A model generated the notes under the pieces. It did not search any database. It was not told the DNA's origin and saw only the letters and a list, made by a program, of their open reading frames with translations. This document shows, one piece after another, positions 35,165 through 44,077 of a stretch of 64,000 nucleotides of DNA. The translations under genes were made by a program, and so were the position numbers. The DNA comes from Halogeometricum pallidum JCM 14848. Its GTDB lineage: Archaea; Halobacteriota; Halobacteria; Halobacteriales; Haloferacaceae. Location: assembly GCF_000337095.1 (NCBI RefSeq), contig NZ_AOIV01000024.1, positions 1,660-65,659 on the forward strand. Direction: 5' to 3'. Numbering within the stretch: the first letter of the stretch is position 1; the number at the start of each line of letters is the position of its first letter.

Positions 35165-36955
35165 TCAGGCGTCCGCTAGCTCGCCGTAGTTCTCGGCCAG
35201 TTCGTCGAACGTCCGGTCGCCGCGCCGCACCGCGCCGAGTTCGTCGGCGAGGGCGCCGACGGGCGCGCGGACCTGTCGGCCGGAGTCGCGTTCCCGGATG
35301 GTGACGGTGGTCTCGCCGGCGCCCTCCAGACCGTCGCGGTCGACGGTGACACAGAACGGCGTGCCGACCTCGTCCTGCCGGCGGTAGCGGCGGCCGATGC
35401 TGCCGGAGTCGTCGTAGACGACGGAGAAGCCGGCGGTCCGCAGGTCCGCGACGATGTCGTCTGCGAGGTCGACCAGTTCGTCGACGTTGCTCACGAGGGG
35501 GAACACGCCAACGTCGCGGGGGGCGACGCCGGGCGACAGCGAGAGATACGTCCGCTCCTCGCCGTCCACTTCGTCCTCCTCGTAGGCGTGCGCGAGGAGC
35601 GTGTACACCGTCCGGTCGACGCCGAAGGAGGGTTCGACGACGTGCGGCGTGATGTGTTCGCCGCTGATGGTCTGCTCCTCGACGGCGAAGTTCGCCACGT
35701 CCGTCGGGACGGCGTACTCCTCGCCGTCCGCCTCGACGGTCACCTCCTCGTCGTCGAAGGCGTCCGGGTCGCGTTCGGCCAACGCTTCGAGCGCCTCCTT
35801 CACGTCGCCCGCGGCGCCGCCGAACTCGGGACCGAGGACGGACATATCGGGGTCGACGACGGCGCGTTCGACCGTCTTCGGTTCGTCGTACTGCCGGAAG
35901 ACGGTGAAGTCGTCGTCGGCGTGTTCGCCGTGCTTCGAGAGGTCGTAGTCGGAGCGATAGGAGAAGCCCGCTATCTCTATCCAGTCGCCGTCCACCTCGC
36001 TCTCGGCGTCCCAGCAGTCGCTGGAGTAGTGGGCGCGTTCGCCCGCGAGATGCTGGCGGAACCGGAATCGGTCCATGTCGACGCCGATGCGCTCGTACCA
36101 ACCCTGCGCGATACCGAGGAAGTAGCCCAGCCACGCGTTGCCGATGATTCCCTCCTCGACGGCGTCGCCGACGGTGGTCTCGATATACTCGCCGTCGTCG
36201 GCCTCCTGTTCGGTCGCCGGGTAGAGCAGCAGTTCGGTGTCCTCGACGGCCGACAGGTCCGGTTCGTCCCGCTCGGGGTCGATGAACTGCTCTAACTCCG
36301 CCTGCGTGAACTCCCGCGTGCGGACGATGCTCTTGCGCGGCGAAATCTCGTTGCGGTAGGCCCGACCCACCTGCGTCACGCCGAACGGGAGGCGGTTGCG
36401 GGCGTACTCCTTGATGCGCGGGAACTCGACGAAGATGCCCTGCGCCGTCTCCGGGCGGAGGTAGCCGGGCGTGGAGGACCCGGGGCCGATGTTCGTCTCG
36501 AACATGAGGTTGAAGTTCGTCACCGACTGGCCCGCCAGGTCGGCGCCGCAGTTCGGACAGACGAGTTCGAGGCTGGCTATCTCTTCGGCCGCCGCTTCGA
36601 GAGAGAGCGTCTCGGCGTCCTCCAACTCGGAGTTGTCCTCGATGAGGTGGTCCGCGCGGTGGGACTCGCCGCACTCGGGGCACTCGACGAGCATGTCGTC
36701 GAAGCCGTCGAGGTGACCCGACGCCTCGAAGACGGGTTCGGGCATGATGGTCGGAGCGTCTATCTCCATGTTGCCCTCCTGCGTCGCGAAGCGGTCGCGC
36801 CACGCGTCCTCGACGTTGGACTTCAGCGCGGCGCCCTGCGGGCCGTAGGTGTAGAAGCCGGAGGCGCCGCCGTAGGCGTCGCTGGACCCGAAGTAGTAGC
36901 CGCGGCGCTTCGCCAGTTCGGTGAGGCGTTCGCCCTCAGTTCGGTCCTCCGCCAT
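35165..36955 (-). CDS. glyS: Glycine--tRNA ligase, alpha2 type
   Basis: 596 residues (MAEDRTEGERLTELAKRRG), the dimeric archaeal/eukaryal class II form. Seen: GASGFYTYGPQGAAL at the start, the Cys-rich segments CPECGESHRADH and CPNCGADLAG, class II motif 2 region FRNEISPRKS-like (YRNEISPRKSIVRTREF), and the C-terminal anticodon-binding domain (GVAPRDVGVFPLV onward). Charges tRNA-Gly in the cytoplasm. Its ATG overlaps the TAA of the four-CBS gene upstream (TAATG), so the CBS gene is first in this unit. Confidence 0.96.
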   Translation of the reverse strand: MAEDRTEGERLTELAKRRGYYFGSSDAYGGASGFYTYGPQGAALKSNVEDAWRDRFATQEGNMEIDAPTIMPEPVFEASGHLDGFDDMLVECPECGESHRADHLIEDNSELEDAETLSLEAAAEEIASLELVCPNCGADLAGQSVTNFNLMFETNIGPGSSTPGYLRPETAQGIFVEFPRIKEYARNRLPFGVTQVGRAYRNEISPRKSIVRTREFTQAELEQFIDPERDEPDLSAVEDTELLLYPATEQEADDGEYIETTVGDAVEEGIIGNAWLGYFLGIAQGWYERIGVDMDRFRFRQHLAGERAHYSSDCWDAESEVDGDWIEIAGFSYRSDYDLSKHGEHADDDFTVFRQYDEPKTVERAVVDPDMSVLGPEFGGAAGDVKEALEALAERDPDAFDDEEVTVEADGEEYAVPTDVANFAVEEQTISGEHITPHVVEPSFGVDRTVYTLLAHAYEEDEVDGEERTYLSLSPGVAPRDVGVFPLVSNVDELVDLADDIVADLRTAGFSVVYDDSGSIGRRYRRQDEVGTPFCVTVDRDGLEGAGETTVTIRERDSGRQVRAPVGALADELGAVRRGDRTFDELAENYGELADA

Positions 36956-37800
36956 TACAGCGCCTCCAGCAGGTCCACGTCGCGGACGATGCCGACGAGT
37001 TGGTCGCCGCTGACCAGCGGAATCTGCTCGATATCCTCCGTAATCATCGCCTGCGCCGCCTCCACGGCGGAGGTGCGCTTCGAGACGGTCACCATCTCCG
37101 TGCTCATGAACTTCGAGACGGGTTCGGCCGGAATCTCGACGTTACGGGTGGGGATGTACCGACTGCCGACGGCTTTGATCCCCTCCCACATCCAGTCGTT
37201 GTCCTGGGTCGCCACCGACTCGCCCGTCTCCTCTTCGCCCTCGACGACGCGCGCCACGTCGATGATGTCGACTTCGGTGAGGATGCCGGACATGGTGCCG
37301 TCGTCGTCGAGGGCGACGGCGTAGGGGACGTTGGCGTAGAATATCTCCCGCTCGGCGACGGTCAGGGGGGTGCTCTCGTACGTCGTGTTCACGTCGCGGG
37401 AGGCGACGTCCGCGGCGGCGACGTCGAGTCCGACCTCCTCGCGCGCGATGGCCCGAATCACGTCGGTGACCGTGATGATACCTTCGAGTTCGCCGTCGAC
37501 GACGGGGACGCGGCGGGTGTCCTCCTCGACCATGAGGCGGGCCACCTCCTCGACGCTGGCGCCGACGCTCGTCGTCGGCACCTCGTGCATCAGGACGGCG
37601 AGTTGGTCCTCGTCGGGGTGTTCGATGAGGTCCTCGCGGGTGACGATGCCGCGAAACGCCTCCCCGTCGTCGGTCGGTTTGACGACCGGCACGGAGGAGA
37701 AGCCGCGCTCTTGGAGGTACTCCAACACGTCGTCGCGGGTGCCGGGAAGTTCCACGGTCACCACGTCCTCTCGCGGCGTCATCGCGTCGGCTACGTTCAT
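36955..37800 (-). CDS. Protein with four CBS domains (adenine-nucleotide sensor)
   Basis: 281 residues from the ATG at 37800 (MNVADAMTPREDVVTVE). Four CBS repeats in two Bateman modules: MTPREDVVTV..GIVTREDLIEHP; VPTTSVGASVEEVARLM..GIITVTDVIRAI; then DVNTTYESTPL..GILTEVDIIDVARVV; and KFMSTEMVTVSKRTSAVEAAQ..GIVRDVDLLEAL. CBS pairs bind AMP, ATP or S-adenosylmethionine. There is no catalytic domain. It overlaps glyS by one base, and this adjacency may mean that it regulates translation or senses energy charge. Function otherwise unknown. Confidence 0.88.
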   Translation of the reverse strand: MNVADAMTPREDVVTVELPGTRDDVLEYLQERGFSSVPVVKPTDDGEAFRGIVTREDLIEHPDEDQLAVLMHEVPTTSVGASVEEVARLMVEEDTRRVPVVDGELEGIITVTDVIRAIAREEVGLDVAAADVASRDVNTTYESTPLTVAEREIFYANVPYAVALDDDGTMSGILTEVDIIDVARVVEGEEETGESVATQDNDWMWEGIKAVGSRYIPTRNVEIPAEPVSKFMSTEMVTVSKRTSAVEAAQAMITEDIEQIPLVSGDQLVGIVRDVDLLEAL

Positions 37801-38040
37801 ACCCCGTCGTACTTGCCGCCTCCTCTTGTAGTCTGCGAAGGTCTGCGACGCGCTCTCGCGGTCACGTCTCGGGGTTACCCGCCGCGCTTCGACCGGCGCC
37901 CGCCCGAACGACCCGAACGCCTCCTCGCCGCCGCCCTCCGCGGACGGACCACGAAGACGCGCGTCTCGTTCTCCCGTCGCTTCCCCGGTCTCGGTGCCGA
38001 GGCAACCGCCACGCCGCGGGAATGGAGCCGTTCCGACGAG

Positions 38041-38047
38041 TTTATGT
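38041..38047 (+). promoter_or_regulatory. TATA box for the 55-residue haloarchaeal protein
   Basis: TTTATGT lies 27 bases before the ATG at 38071, the leaderless spacing. Confidence 0.5.
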
Positions 38048-38070
38048 ACGGTTGTCACACAGTATCATAC

Positions 38071-38238
38071 ATGACGCCGAATGCGACGGCTGCGTCCGAC
38101 GCGTCGCGCGCCGAGGTGATGGCCTCGGTAGACTCTACCCCCTCCTGCCCGGAGTTCGTTATCGCGGACATCTCCTGCGACGACGCGTGGCTCTCGATGT
38201 GCGAAACCGAGGCGCCGTCGCTTCGAGACTGGGCCTGA
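38071..38238 (+). CDS. Small conserved haloarchaeal protein (DUF7556-like)
   Basis: 55 residues: MTPNATAASDASRAEVMASV, then CPEFVIADISCDDAWLSM and APSLRDWA at the end. The IADIS-DDAWLSM and APSL-W motifs are recurrent in tiny haloarchaeal proteins I associate with DUF7556. A leaderless TATA at 38041 supports it. Function unknown; three cysteines (PSCPEF, DISCDD, MCETE) could bind metal. Confidence 0.75.
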   Translation: MTPNATAASDASRAEVMASVDSTPSCPEFVIADISCDDAWLSMCETEAPSLRDWA

Positions 38239-38450
38239 CGCGCCCCGCGAACCCGCGGGCGCGGCACGTCCGCGGTTCGACCCGTTTCCGCCGAGCGTCT
38301 CCGGTTCCGACGACGCTCGACGCTTTTTCGGCCGATTTCGCCGCCGAGCGGCGTCTCCGCCAATGTACCGCGGGAGACGGGTCGCCCGCGTCCGGACCTG
38401 CCGGCCGCGAACACTGAACACTTTTGACGGTCCCACGCAAGTTCTCGGCT

Positions 38451-38870
38451 ATGAACTATCGGTCAGTCGAGTCCAGTCGCGAGTTCCTCGTCTCTCTGGA
38501 CCACGGGGCGGACTGGCGCGAGGAGATAGAGGAGTTCGCCGAACTGGAGGACATCGAGTCGGCGTGGTTCAACGCCATGGGGGCAGTGCAGGACGCCGAG
38601 GTGTGGTTCTACGACCAGACCGAACAGGACTACCGCTCGGTGACGTTCGACGAACCGCTCGAAGTCGCCGCCTGCGTCGGCAACGTCGCCCTCCTCGACG
38701 GCGACCCGTTCGCGCACACGCACGCCGTCCTCTCCCGTCGGAGCGGACAGTCGCTCGCGGGTCACCTCAACGCCGCCACCGTGTTCGCGGGTGAGGTGTA
38801 CATCCGCGCGTTCGAGGAACCCCTCGAACGCGAACACGACGACGTGACCGACCTCGACCTCTGGTTGTAA
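38451..38870 (+). CDS. PPC (DUF296) domain protein, putative DNA-binding
   Basis: 139 residues from the ATG at 38451 (MNYRSVESSREFLVSLDHG). The core of the PPC/DUF296 fold is seen: WFNAMGAVQDAEVWFYDQ, the metal-site motif HTHAVLSRRSG, and the trimerising GHLNAATVFAGEVYIRAFE. In plants the domain occurs in AT-hook DNA-binding proteins; archaeal single-domain members bind zinc and are of unknown role. It is three bases before polC, in the same direction, so the two are coexpressed and it may relate to replication. Confidence 0.88.
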   Translation: MNYRSVESSREFLVSLDHGADWREEIEEFAELEDIESAWFNAMGAVQDAEVWFYDQTEQDYRSVTFDEPLEVAACVGNVALLDGDPFAHTHAVLSRRSGQSLAGHLNAATVFAGEVYIRAFEEPLEREHDDVTDLDLWL

Positions 38871-38873
38871 GCC

Positions 38874-41800
38874 GTGCACGAGGACGACGAACGGTACTTC
38901 GCGCGCATCGAGGACCGTCTCGACGAGGCGTTCGACCTCGCGCGCGCGGCGAAAGAGCAGGGACGCGACCCGCGACCCGAGGTGGAGATTCCGGTCGCCA
39001 AGGACATGGCAGACCGCGTGGAGAACATCCTCGAAATCCCGGGCGTCGCCGAACGCGTCCGCGAACTGGAGGGGGAGATGTCGCGCGAGGAGGCCGCCCT
39101 CGAACTCGTCAACGACTTCGTGGAGGGCAGCGTCGGCGACTACGACTCCCGCGCCGGGAAGGTCGAAGGGGCGGTCCGAACGGCCGTCGCCCTCCTCACC
39201 GAGGGGGTCGTCGCCGCGCCCATCGAGGGCATCGACCGCGTCGAGATTCTGGAGAACGACGACGGCACCGAGTTCGTCAACGTCTACTACGCCGGCCCGA
39301 TTCGCTCCGCCGGCGGGACGGCGCAGGCGCTCTCGGTTCTCGTCGCCGACTTCGCCCGGTCGCTCCTCGGCATCGACGAGTACAAGGCCAGAGACATCGA
39401 GACCGAACGCTACGCCGAGGAGGTCGCCCTCTACGACAAGGAGACGGGCCTGCAGTACTCCCCGAAGGACAAGGAGACGAAGTTCATCGCGGAGCACATG
39501 CCCATCATGCTCGACGGCGAGGCGACGGGCGACGAAGAGGTGTCCGGGTTCCGCGATTTGGAACGCGTCGACACCAACTCCGCCCGCGGCGGGATGTGTC
39601 TCGTCCTCGCCGAGGGCATCGCCCTCAAGGCGCCGAAGATTCAGCGGTACACGCGGCAACTCGACGAGGTCGATTGGCCGTGGCTACAGGACCTCATCGA
39701 CGGCACCTACTACGACGACGGCGGCGAAGGCGAGGGTGAGAGCGACGGTGCCGACGCCGACGACGCGGACGCCGACGGCGGAGGCGCGGACGATGCGGAC
39801 GACGCGGACGACGACTCGCCCGAACCGCCCGGCCCCGCCCGCGTCGAACCCGCGGCGAAGTACCTCCGCGACCTCATCGCCGGTCGGCCCGTCTTCGGCC
39901 ACCCGAGCGAGTCGGGCGGCTTCCGCCTCCGATACGGTCGCTCCCGCAACCACGGGTTCGCCACCGCGGGCGTCCACCCGGCGACGATGCATCTCGTCGA
40001 CGACTTCCTCGCCACCGGGACGCAGATAAAGACCGAACGCCCGGGGAAGGCCGGCGGCGTCATCCCCGTCGACTCCATCGAGGGGCCGACGGTCCGCCTC
40101 GCCAACGGCGACGTGCGCCGCATCGACGACCCCGCGGAGGCGCTCGAAATCCGCAACGGCGTCGAGGAGATTCTCGACCTCGGGGAGTATCTCGTCAACT
40201 TCGGCGAGTTCGTCGAGAACAACCACCCTCTCGCGCCCGCCTCGTACGTCTACGAGTGGTGGGTGCAGGAGTTCGAGTCCGCCGGCGGGCCCGTGCAGGC
40301 CCTCGAAGACGACCCGGGCGTCGACCTCGAACACCCGAACCCCGAGAAGGCGTTCGAGTGGGCCACCGAGTACGACTGCCACCTCCATCCCGACTACACC
40401 TACGTCTGGCACGACATCTCGGTGGCGGAGTTCGAGACGCTCGCGGACGCCGCCGCGTCGGGACGAATCGCCGGCGTCGACGAGGGACGTTCGTCAGGCC
40501 CCCGGACGCAGTCCGACGAAGTCGAGTCCGACGGCGGGATGGTCGTCCGCCCGGACGCCCCCGACGCCGCCGACGGCGTCCTCGAACTGGACCGGACGCC
40601 GGACCTCTCTCGGATACTCGAACGCCTCCTCGTCGAACACACGCGGACAGAGGAAACGCTCCGCGTGCCGAACTGGCGACTCCTCGTTCGCTCGCTGGGT
40701 CTCTCCGAGTTGCTGGAACGGGAGTGGACCGACCTCTCTCCCGAGGCGCGCGAGTGGGAGGGCGGCGACAACGCCGTGAAGGCCGTCAACGAAGTCGCCC
40801 CCTTCGACGTGCGCGAACGCGCCCCGACCCGCATCGGCAACCGGATGGGCCGCCCCGAGAAATCGGAGTCCCGCGACCTCTCGCCGGCGGTCCACACGCT
40901 CTTTCCCATCACCGAGATGGGCGGCAACCAACGCGACGTGGGCGAGGCGGCCCGCGCCCGCAACGACCGCGGTCAGCGCGGCAAACTGGACGTCCTCGTC
41001 GGCGATCGGGCCTGCCCGGACTGCGGACAACACACGTACAAGAACCGCTGTCCCGACTGCGAGGTGCACACCGAACCGCACTTCGAGTGCGAGGACTGCG
41101 GCACCGTCATCGAACCCGACGAGTCCGGCCGCGTCTACTGCGAGCGCTGCGAACGCGAGGTCGAGAGCGTCGACTGGTTCACCGTCGACCTCGCGACGGA
41201 ACTTCGCTCCGCGTTAGAGAGCGTCGGCGAACGCGAGTCCTCGTACCCCATTCTGAAGGGCGTGAAGGGGCTCACCTCCGCGAACAAGACGCCCGAACCC
41301 ATCGAGAAGGGCGTCTTGCGGGCCAAACACGGCGTTTCCTCGTTCAAGGACGGCACGGTCCGCTACGACATGACCGACCTGCCGGTCACCTCCGTCAGAC
41401 CCGCCGAACTGGACGTCACCGTCGACCACTTCCGCGAACTCGGCTACGAGACGGACATCGACGGCGAACCGCTCCGGTTCGACGACCAACTGGTCGAACT
41501 GAAGGTGCAGGACGTCGTCCTCTCGGACGGCGCAGCCGAGCACATGCTGAAGACGGCCGACTTCGTGGACGACCTCCTGACGAAATTCTACGGGTTGGAA
41601 CCGTTCTACCAGGTCGAAGAGCGAGACGAACTCATCGGCGAACTCGTGTTCGGGATGGCGCCGCACACCTCCGCCGCCGTCGTGGGACGAGTGGTCGGTT
41701 TCACCTCGGCAGCCGTCGGCTACGCGCATCCGTACTTTCACGCGGCCAAGCGCCGGAACTGCGACGGCGACGAGGACTGCGTCATGCTCCTCATGGACGG

Positions 41801-42512
41801 CCTCCTGAACTTCTCGAAGGAGTACCTCCCGGACAAGCGCGGCGGACAGATGGACGCGCCCCTCGTGATGTCCTCGCGCATCGACCCCTCCGAGATAGAC
41901 GACGAGGCGCACAACATGGACATCGTGCGGCGCTACCCCGAATCGTTCTACGAGGCGTCCCTTCGGATGGCCGACCCCGGAGAGGTCGAAGACGACATCA
42001 AACTCGGCGAGGACACCCTCGGTACCGACGAGGAGTACCGCGGGTTCGAGCACACTCACGACACCTCGGACATCGCCCTCGGCCCCGACCTCTCGGCGTA
42101 CAAGACGCTCGGGTCGATGATGGACAAGATGGACGCGCAACTCGAACTCGCTCGGAAACTCCGCGCCGTCGACGAGACGGACGTGGCCGAACGCGTCATC
42201 GAGTACCACTTCCTCCCGGACCTCATCGGTAACCTCCGCGCCTTCTCCAGACAGCAGACGCGGTGTCTCGACTGCGGGGAGAAGTACCGGCGGATGCCAC
42301 TGACGGGCGACTGCCGGGAGTGCGGCGGCCGCGTCAACCTCACCGTCCACCGCGGGTCCGTGAACAAGTACATGGACACCGCGATTCAGGTCGCCGAGGA
42401 GTTCGGCTGTCGCGACTACACGAAACAGCGCCTCGAAGTCCTCGAAAAGAGCCTCGAATCCGTCTTCGAGAACGACAAGAACAAGGCGTCGAAGTTGGGC
42501 GACTTCATGTGA
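38874..42512 (+). CDS. polC: DNA polymerase D large subunit DP2
   Basis: 1212 residues from a GTG at 38874 (VHEDDERYFARIEDRLDEAF). The catalytic subunit of archaeal PolD, which with DP1 replicates the chromosome. The NCDGDEDCVMLLMDG segment (N962-D968) contains the invariant catalytic aspartates. Zinc motifs: CPDCGQ..CPDCEVH..CEDCG..CERC from Cys714, and a C-terminal CLDCG..CRECG from Cys1131. An Asp/Glu/Gly/Ala-rich insert (about 280-315) is unlike the rest. No intein is present, even at the NCDGDED site used by inteins in several archaea. The DP1 gene is not in the window. Its TGA is one base before repeat element copy B. Confidence 0.97.
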   Translation: MHEDDERYFARIEDRLDEAFDLARAAKEQGRDPRPEVEIPVAKDMADRVENILEIPGVAERVRELEGEMSREEAALELVNDFVEGSVGDYDSRAGKVEGAVRTAVALLTEGVVAAPIEGIDRVEILENDDGTEFVNVYYAGPIRSAGGTAQALSVLVADFARSLLGIDEYKARDIETERYAEEVALYDKETGLQYSPKDKETKFIAEHMPIMLDGEATGDEEVSGFRDLERVDTNSARGGMCLVLAEGIALKAPKIQRYTRQLDEVDWPWLQDLIDGTYYDDGGEGEGESDGADADDADADGGGADDADDADDDSPEPPGPARVEPAAKYLRDLIAGRPVFGHPSESGGFRLRYGRSRNHGFATAGVHPATMHLVDDFLATGTQIKTERPGKAGGVIPVDSIEGPTVRLANGDVRRIDDPAEALEIRNGVEEILDLGEYLVNFGEFVENNHPLAPASYVYEWWVQEFESAGGPVQALEDDPGVDLEHPNPEKAFEWATEYDCHLHPDYTYVWHDISVAEFETLADAAASGRIAGVDEGRSSGPRTQSDEVESDGGMVVRPDAPDAADGVLELDRTPDLSRILERLLVEHTRTEETLRVPNWRLLVRSLGLSELLEREWTDLSPEAREWEGGDNAVKAVNEVAPFDVRERAPTRIGNRMGRPEKSESRDLSPAVHTLFPITEMGGNQRDVGEAARARNDRGQRGKLDVLVGDRACPDCGQHTYKNRCPDCEVHTEPHFECEDCGTVIEPDESGRVYCERCEREVESVDWFTVDLATELRSALESVGERESSYPILKGVKGLTSANKTPEPIEKGVLRAKHGVSSFKDGTVRYDMTDLPVTSVRPAELDVTVDHFRELGYETDIDGEPLRFDDQLVELKVQDVVLSDGAAEHMLKTADFVDDLLTKFYGLEPFYQVEERDELIGELVFGMAPHTSAAVVGRVVGFTSAAVGYAHPYFHAAKRRNCDGDEDCVMLLMDGLLNFSKEYLPDKRGGQMDAPLVMSSRIDPSEIDDEAHNMDIVRRYPESFYEASLRMADPGEVEDDIKLGEDTLGTDEEYRGFEHTHDTSDIALGPDLSAYKTLGSMMDKMDAQLELARKLRAVDETDVAERVIEYHFLPDLIGNLRAFSRQQTRCLDCGEKYRRMPLTGDCRECGGRVNLTVHRGSVNKYMDTAIQVAEEFGCRDYTKQRLEVLEKSLESVFENDKNKASKLGDFM

Positions 42513-42513
42513 G

Positions 42514-42660
42514 CCCACCTTTTTACTTCGTCGGGTCGCGCTCCGCGCGACCGCTCCTCGCAAAAAGCTGGATCAAAAAGATTCCGCGGACTCGCTCACT
42601 TCGTTCGCTCGCCGCGGCCTCCGTCCTCGTGTTCCCCGCGCCGCACAGCACCGCTCTCTG
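42514..42660 (+). repeat. Structured post-stop element, copy B
   Basis: Starts two bases after the polC TGA. Same architecture as copy A at 8855: box CCCACCTTTTT; hairpin arms 42534-42541/42545-42552 (GGTCGCGC/GCGCGACC, loop TCC); box AAAAAGCTGGATCAAAAAG (42562-42580); hairpin arms CCGCGG at 42584-42589 and 42612-42617 enclosing CTCACTTCGTTCG; and GCACCGCTCT at 42648-42657. Stem sequences differ from copy A but pairing is kept. Downstream is the stop of the convergent propeller gene. Confidence 0.65.
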
Positions 42661-42674
42661 ATGTCGCCCGTTCC

Positions 42675-43994
42675 TCACCCCGCTGGCCCGATACCGTGCA
42701 GGCCGTCGGCGGCGTCGACGTACACCGCGCTACCCACCGGCGTGACGCCGTAGACGCCCTGCATAATCTGGTCCGATACCTGTACCTCGGGCGTCCGGTA
42801 CGACCACAGACCTTCGCCCGTCGTCGCGTCGTAAGCGTAGAGCCACCCATCCTGCCGAGCGTAGAGGACGTCTCCCGCGCGACAGATCGGTTCGGCACGG
42901 CGACCGAATTCCCTCACCTGCGCGCCGTCTTCGGCGTCGAGTGCAAGCATCGCGTCGCCTGCGCCGCCGACGTAGACGGTTCCGCCGGCGACGACGGGCG
43001 GGCCGGGGCGGTTCCGGAACGGGCCCGTCCGCCACTCGACGCTCCCGTCACTCGCGTTCAGAGCGTACACTCGGTCGTCTTCGTTGCCGACGTGCCCCGC
43101 GACGTACGCCGTCCCGTCGGAGACGACGACGTTCGCCCACCGGTCGTGAACCGTGTCGGTCACGAATCGCTCCTCGCCGGTGGCGAGTTCGACGGCGCGG
43201 ATGTCCGCTTCGGTGGAGACGAAAACGGCACCGTCGCCGACGGCGGGCGTGGAGTTCGAGTCAAACCCTGACTCGTACGTCCAGCGCTCGGTGCCGTCGA
43301 AGTCGAACGCCGAAAGTTGCGGCTCCGTCTCGGTGAATCCGCCGCAGTTGACGAGGAGTGCGTCGTCTACGACGGTCGGCGCGCCCTGTATCCCTCTCGT
43401 CCGGGGGCCGCGCCACAGCACTTCGTCGCGGTCGGTGGCGAGACAGAACACTTCGGCGAACGTCGTGACGAACGCCCGGTCGTCGGCGACGGCGGGTGGA
43501 CTGTTCGTGCCGTAATCGACGAGTTCGGTCCGTGAACGAACAGTAGCCGTCGCAGGGTCGCGCCGGGTAAAGTCCGTCGTCTCGTCGCCCACGTGGAGGT
43601 TGTAGAGCGCCCCGTCAGCGACGCTCGGAACGTGCCCGCCGTTGAGCGACCAGTAGCCCACGCCGTCGCGGAGACCCTCGGCCTCGGACGCGTACCCGGT
43701 GTTCCCCGCGTCGAAACGGTACTGCGGCCACGACCCGTCGGGGTTCAGGGGCGGGTCGCCGGGCGGCGTCCGCGTGAGGCGTTCGTCCGGTCCGTCGGTC
43801 GGTCCGTACGTCTCGGTAGCGGGCGGCGACTCCGTCGGCGTCGCCGTCGACGGGCGAGGTGGTGCGTCGGTCGGCGAGGACGCGTCGTCTCCCCGCGAAG
43901 CGCACCCCGCGGCGGCCGCGAGGGCGAGACCGGATAGTTGGAGGAATGATCGGCGGGTCGAACGTCGGTCCGAACGGCGCGGTGGAGGGCGCAT
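42675..43994 (-). CDS. PQQ-like beta-propeller lipoprotein, Tat-exported
   Basis: 439 residues. N-terminal twin-arginine signal (RRSTRRSFLQLSGLA) and lipobox AAAAGCAS anchor it outside the cell. After a Pro/Thr/Ser-rich linker are seven or so WD/PQQ-like repeats (YASEAEGLRDGVGYWSLNG, VDYGTNSPPAVADDRAFVT, GEERFVTDTVHDRW, VYALNASDGSVEWRTG, AYDATTGEGLWSY), as in BamB-like and pyrrolo-quinoline quinone-binding domains. It may be a scaffold or enzyme on the surface; cofactor use is not shown. Convergent with the polC tail element. Confidence 0.82.
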   Translation of the reverse strand: MRPPPRRSDRRSTRRSFLQLSGLALAAAAGCASRGDDASSPTDAPPRPSTATPTESPPATETYGPTDGPDERLTRTPPGDPPLNPDGSWPQYRFDAGNTGYASEAEGLRDGVGYWSLNGGHVPSVADGALYNLHVGDETTDFTRRDPATATVRSRTELVDYGTNSPPAVADDRAFVTTFAEVFCLATDRDEVLWRGPRTRGIQGAPTVVDDALLVNCGGFTETEPQLSAFDFDGTERWTYESGFDSNSTPAVGDGAVFVSTEADIRAVELATGEERFVTDTVHDRWANVVVSDGTAYVAGHVGNEDDRVYALNASDGSVEWRTGPFRNRPGPPVVAGGTVYVGGAGDAMLALDAEDGAQVREFGRRAEPICRAGDVLYARQDGWLYAYDATTGEGLWSYRTPEVQVSDQIMQGVYGVTPVGSAVYVDAADGLHGIGPAG

Positions 43995-44045
43995 ATGCGC
44001 CGTTCGAAAAATCGGTACGAGTACTTTGTGGAGAATCGCCGACGT

Positions 44046-44054
44046 GATTTATTT
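44046..44054 (+). promoter_or_regulatory. TATA box for the zinc-ribbon protein
   Basis: GATTTATTT, centred 28 bases before the ATG at 44078. Confidence 0.5.
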
Positions 44055-44077
44055 CCTCGGCCGTCGAACCATCTCAT

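Noticed and set aside
38874-42512. Intein within polC
   Set aside because: Searched for block A/B/F/G-like motifs and a break in homology; the protein is continuous at the usual insertion sites.
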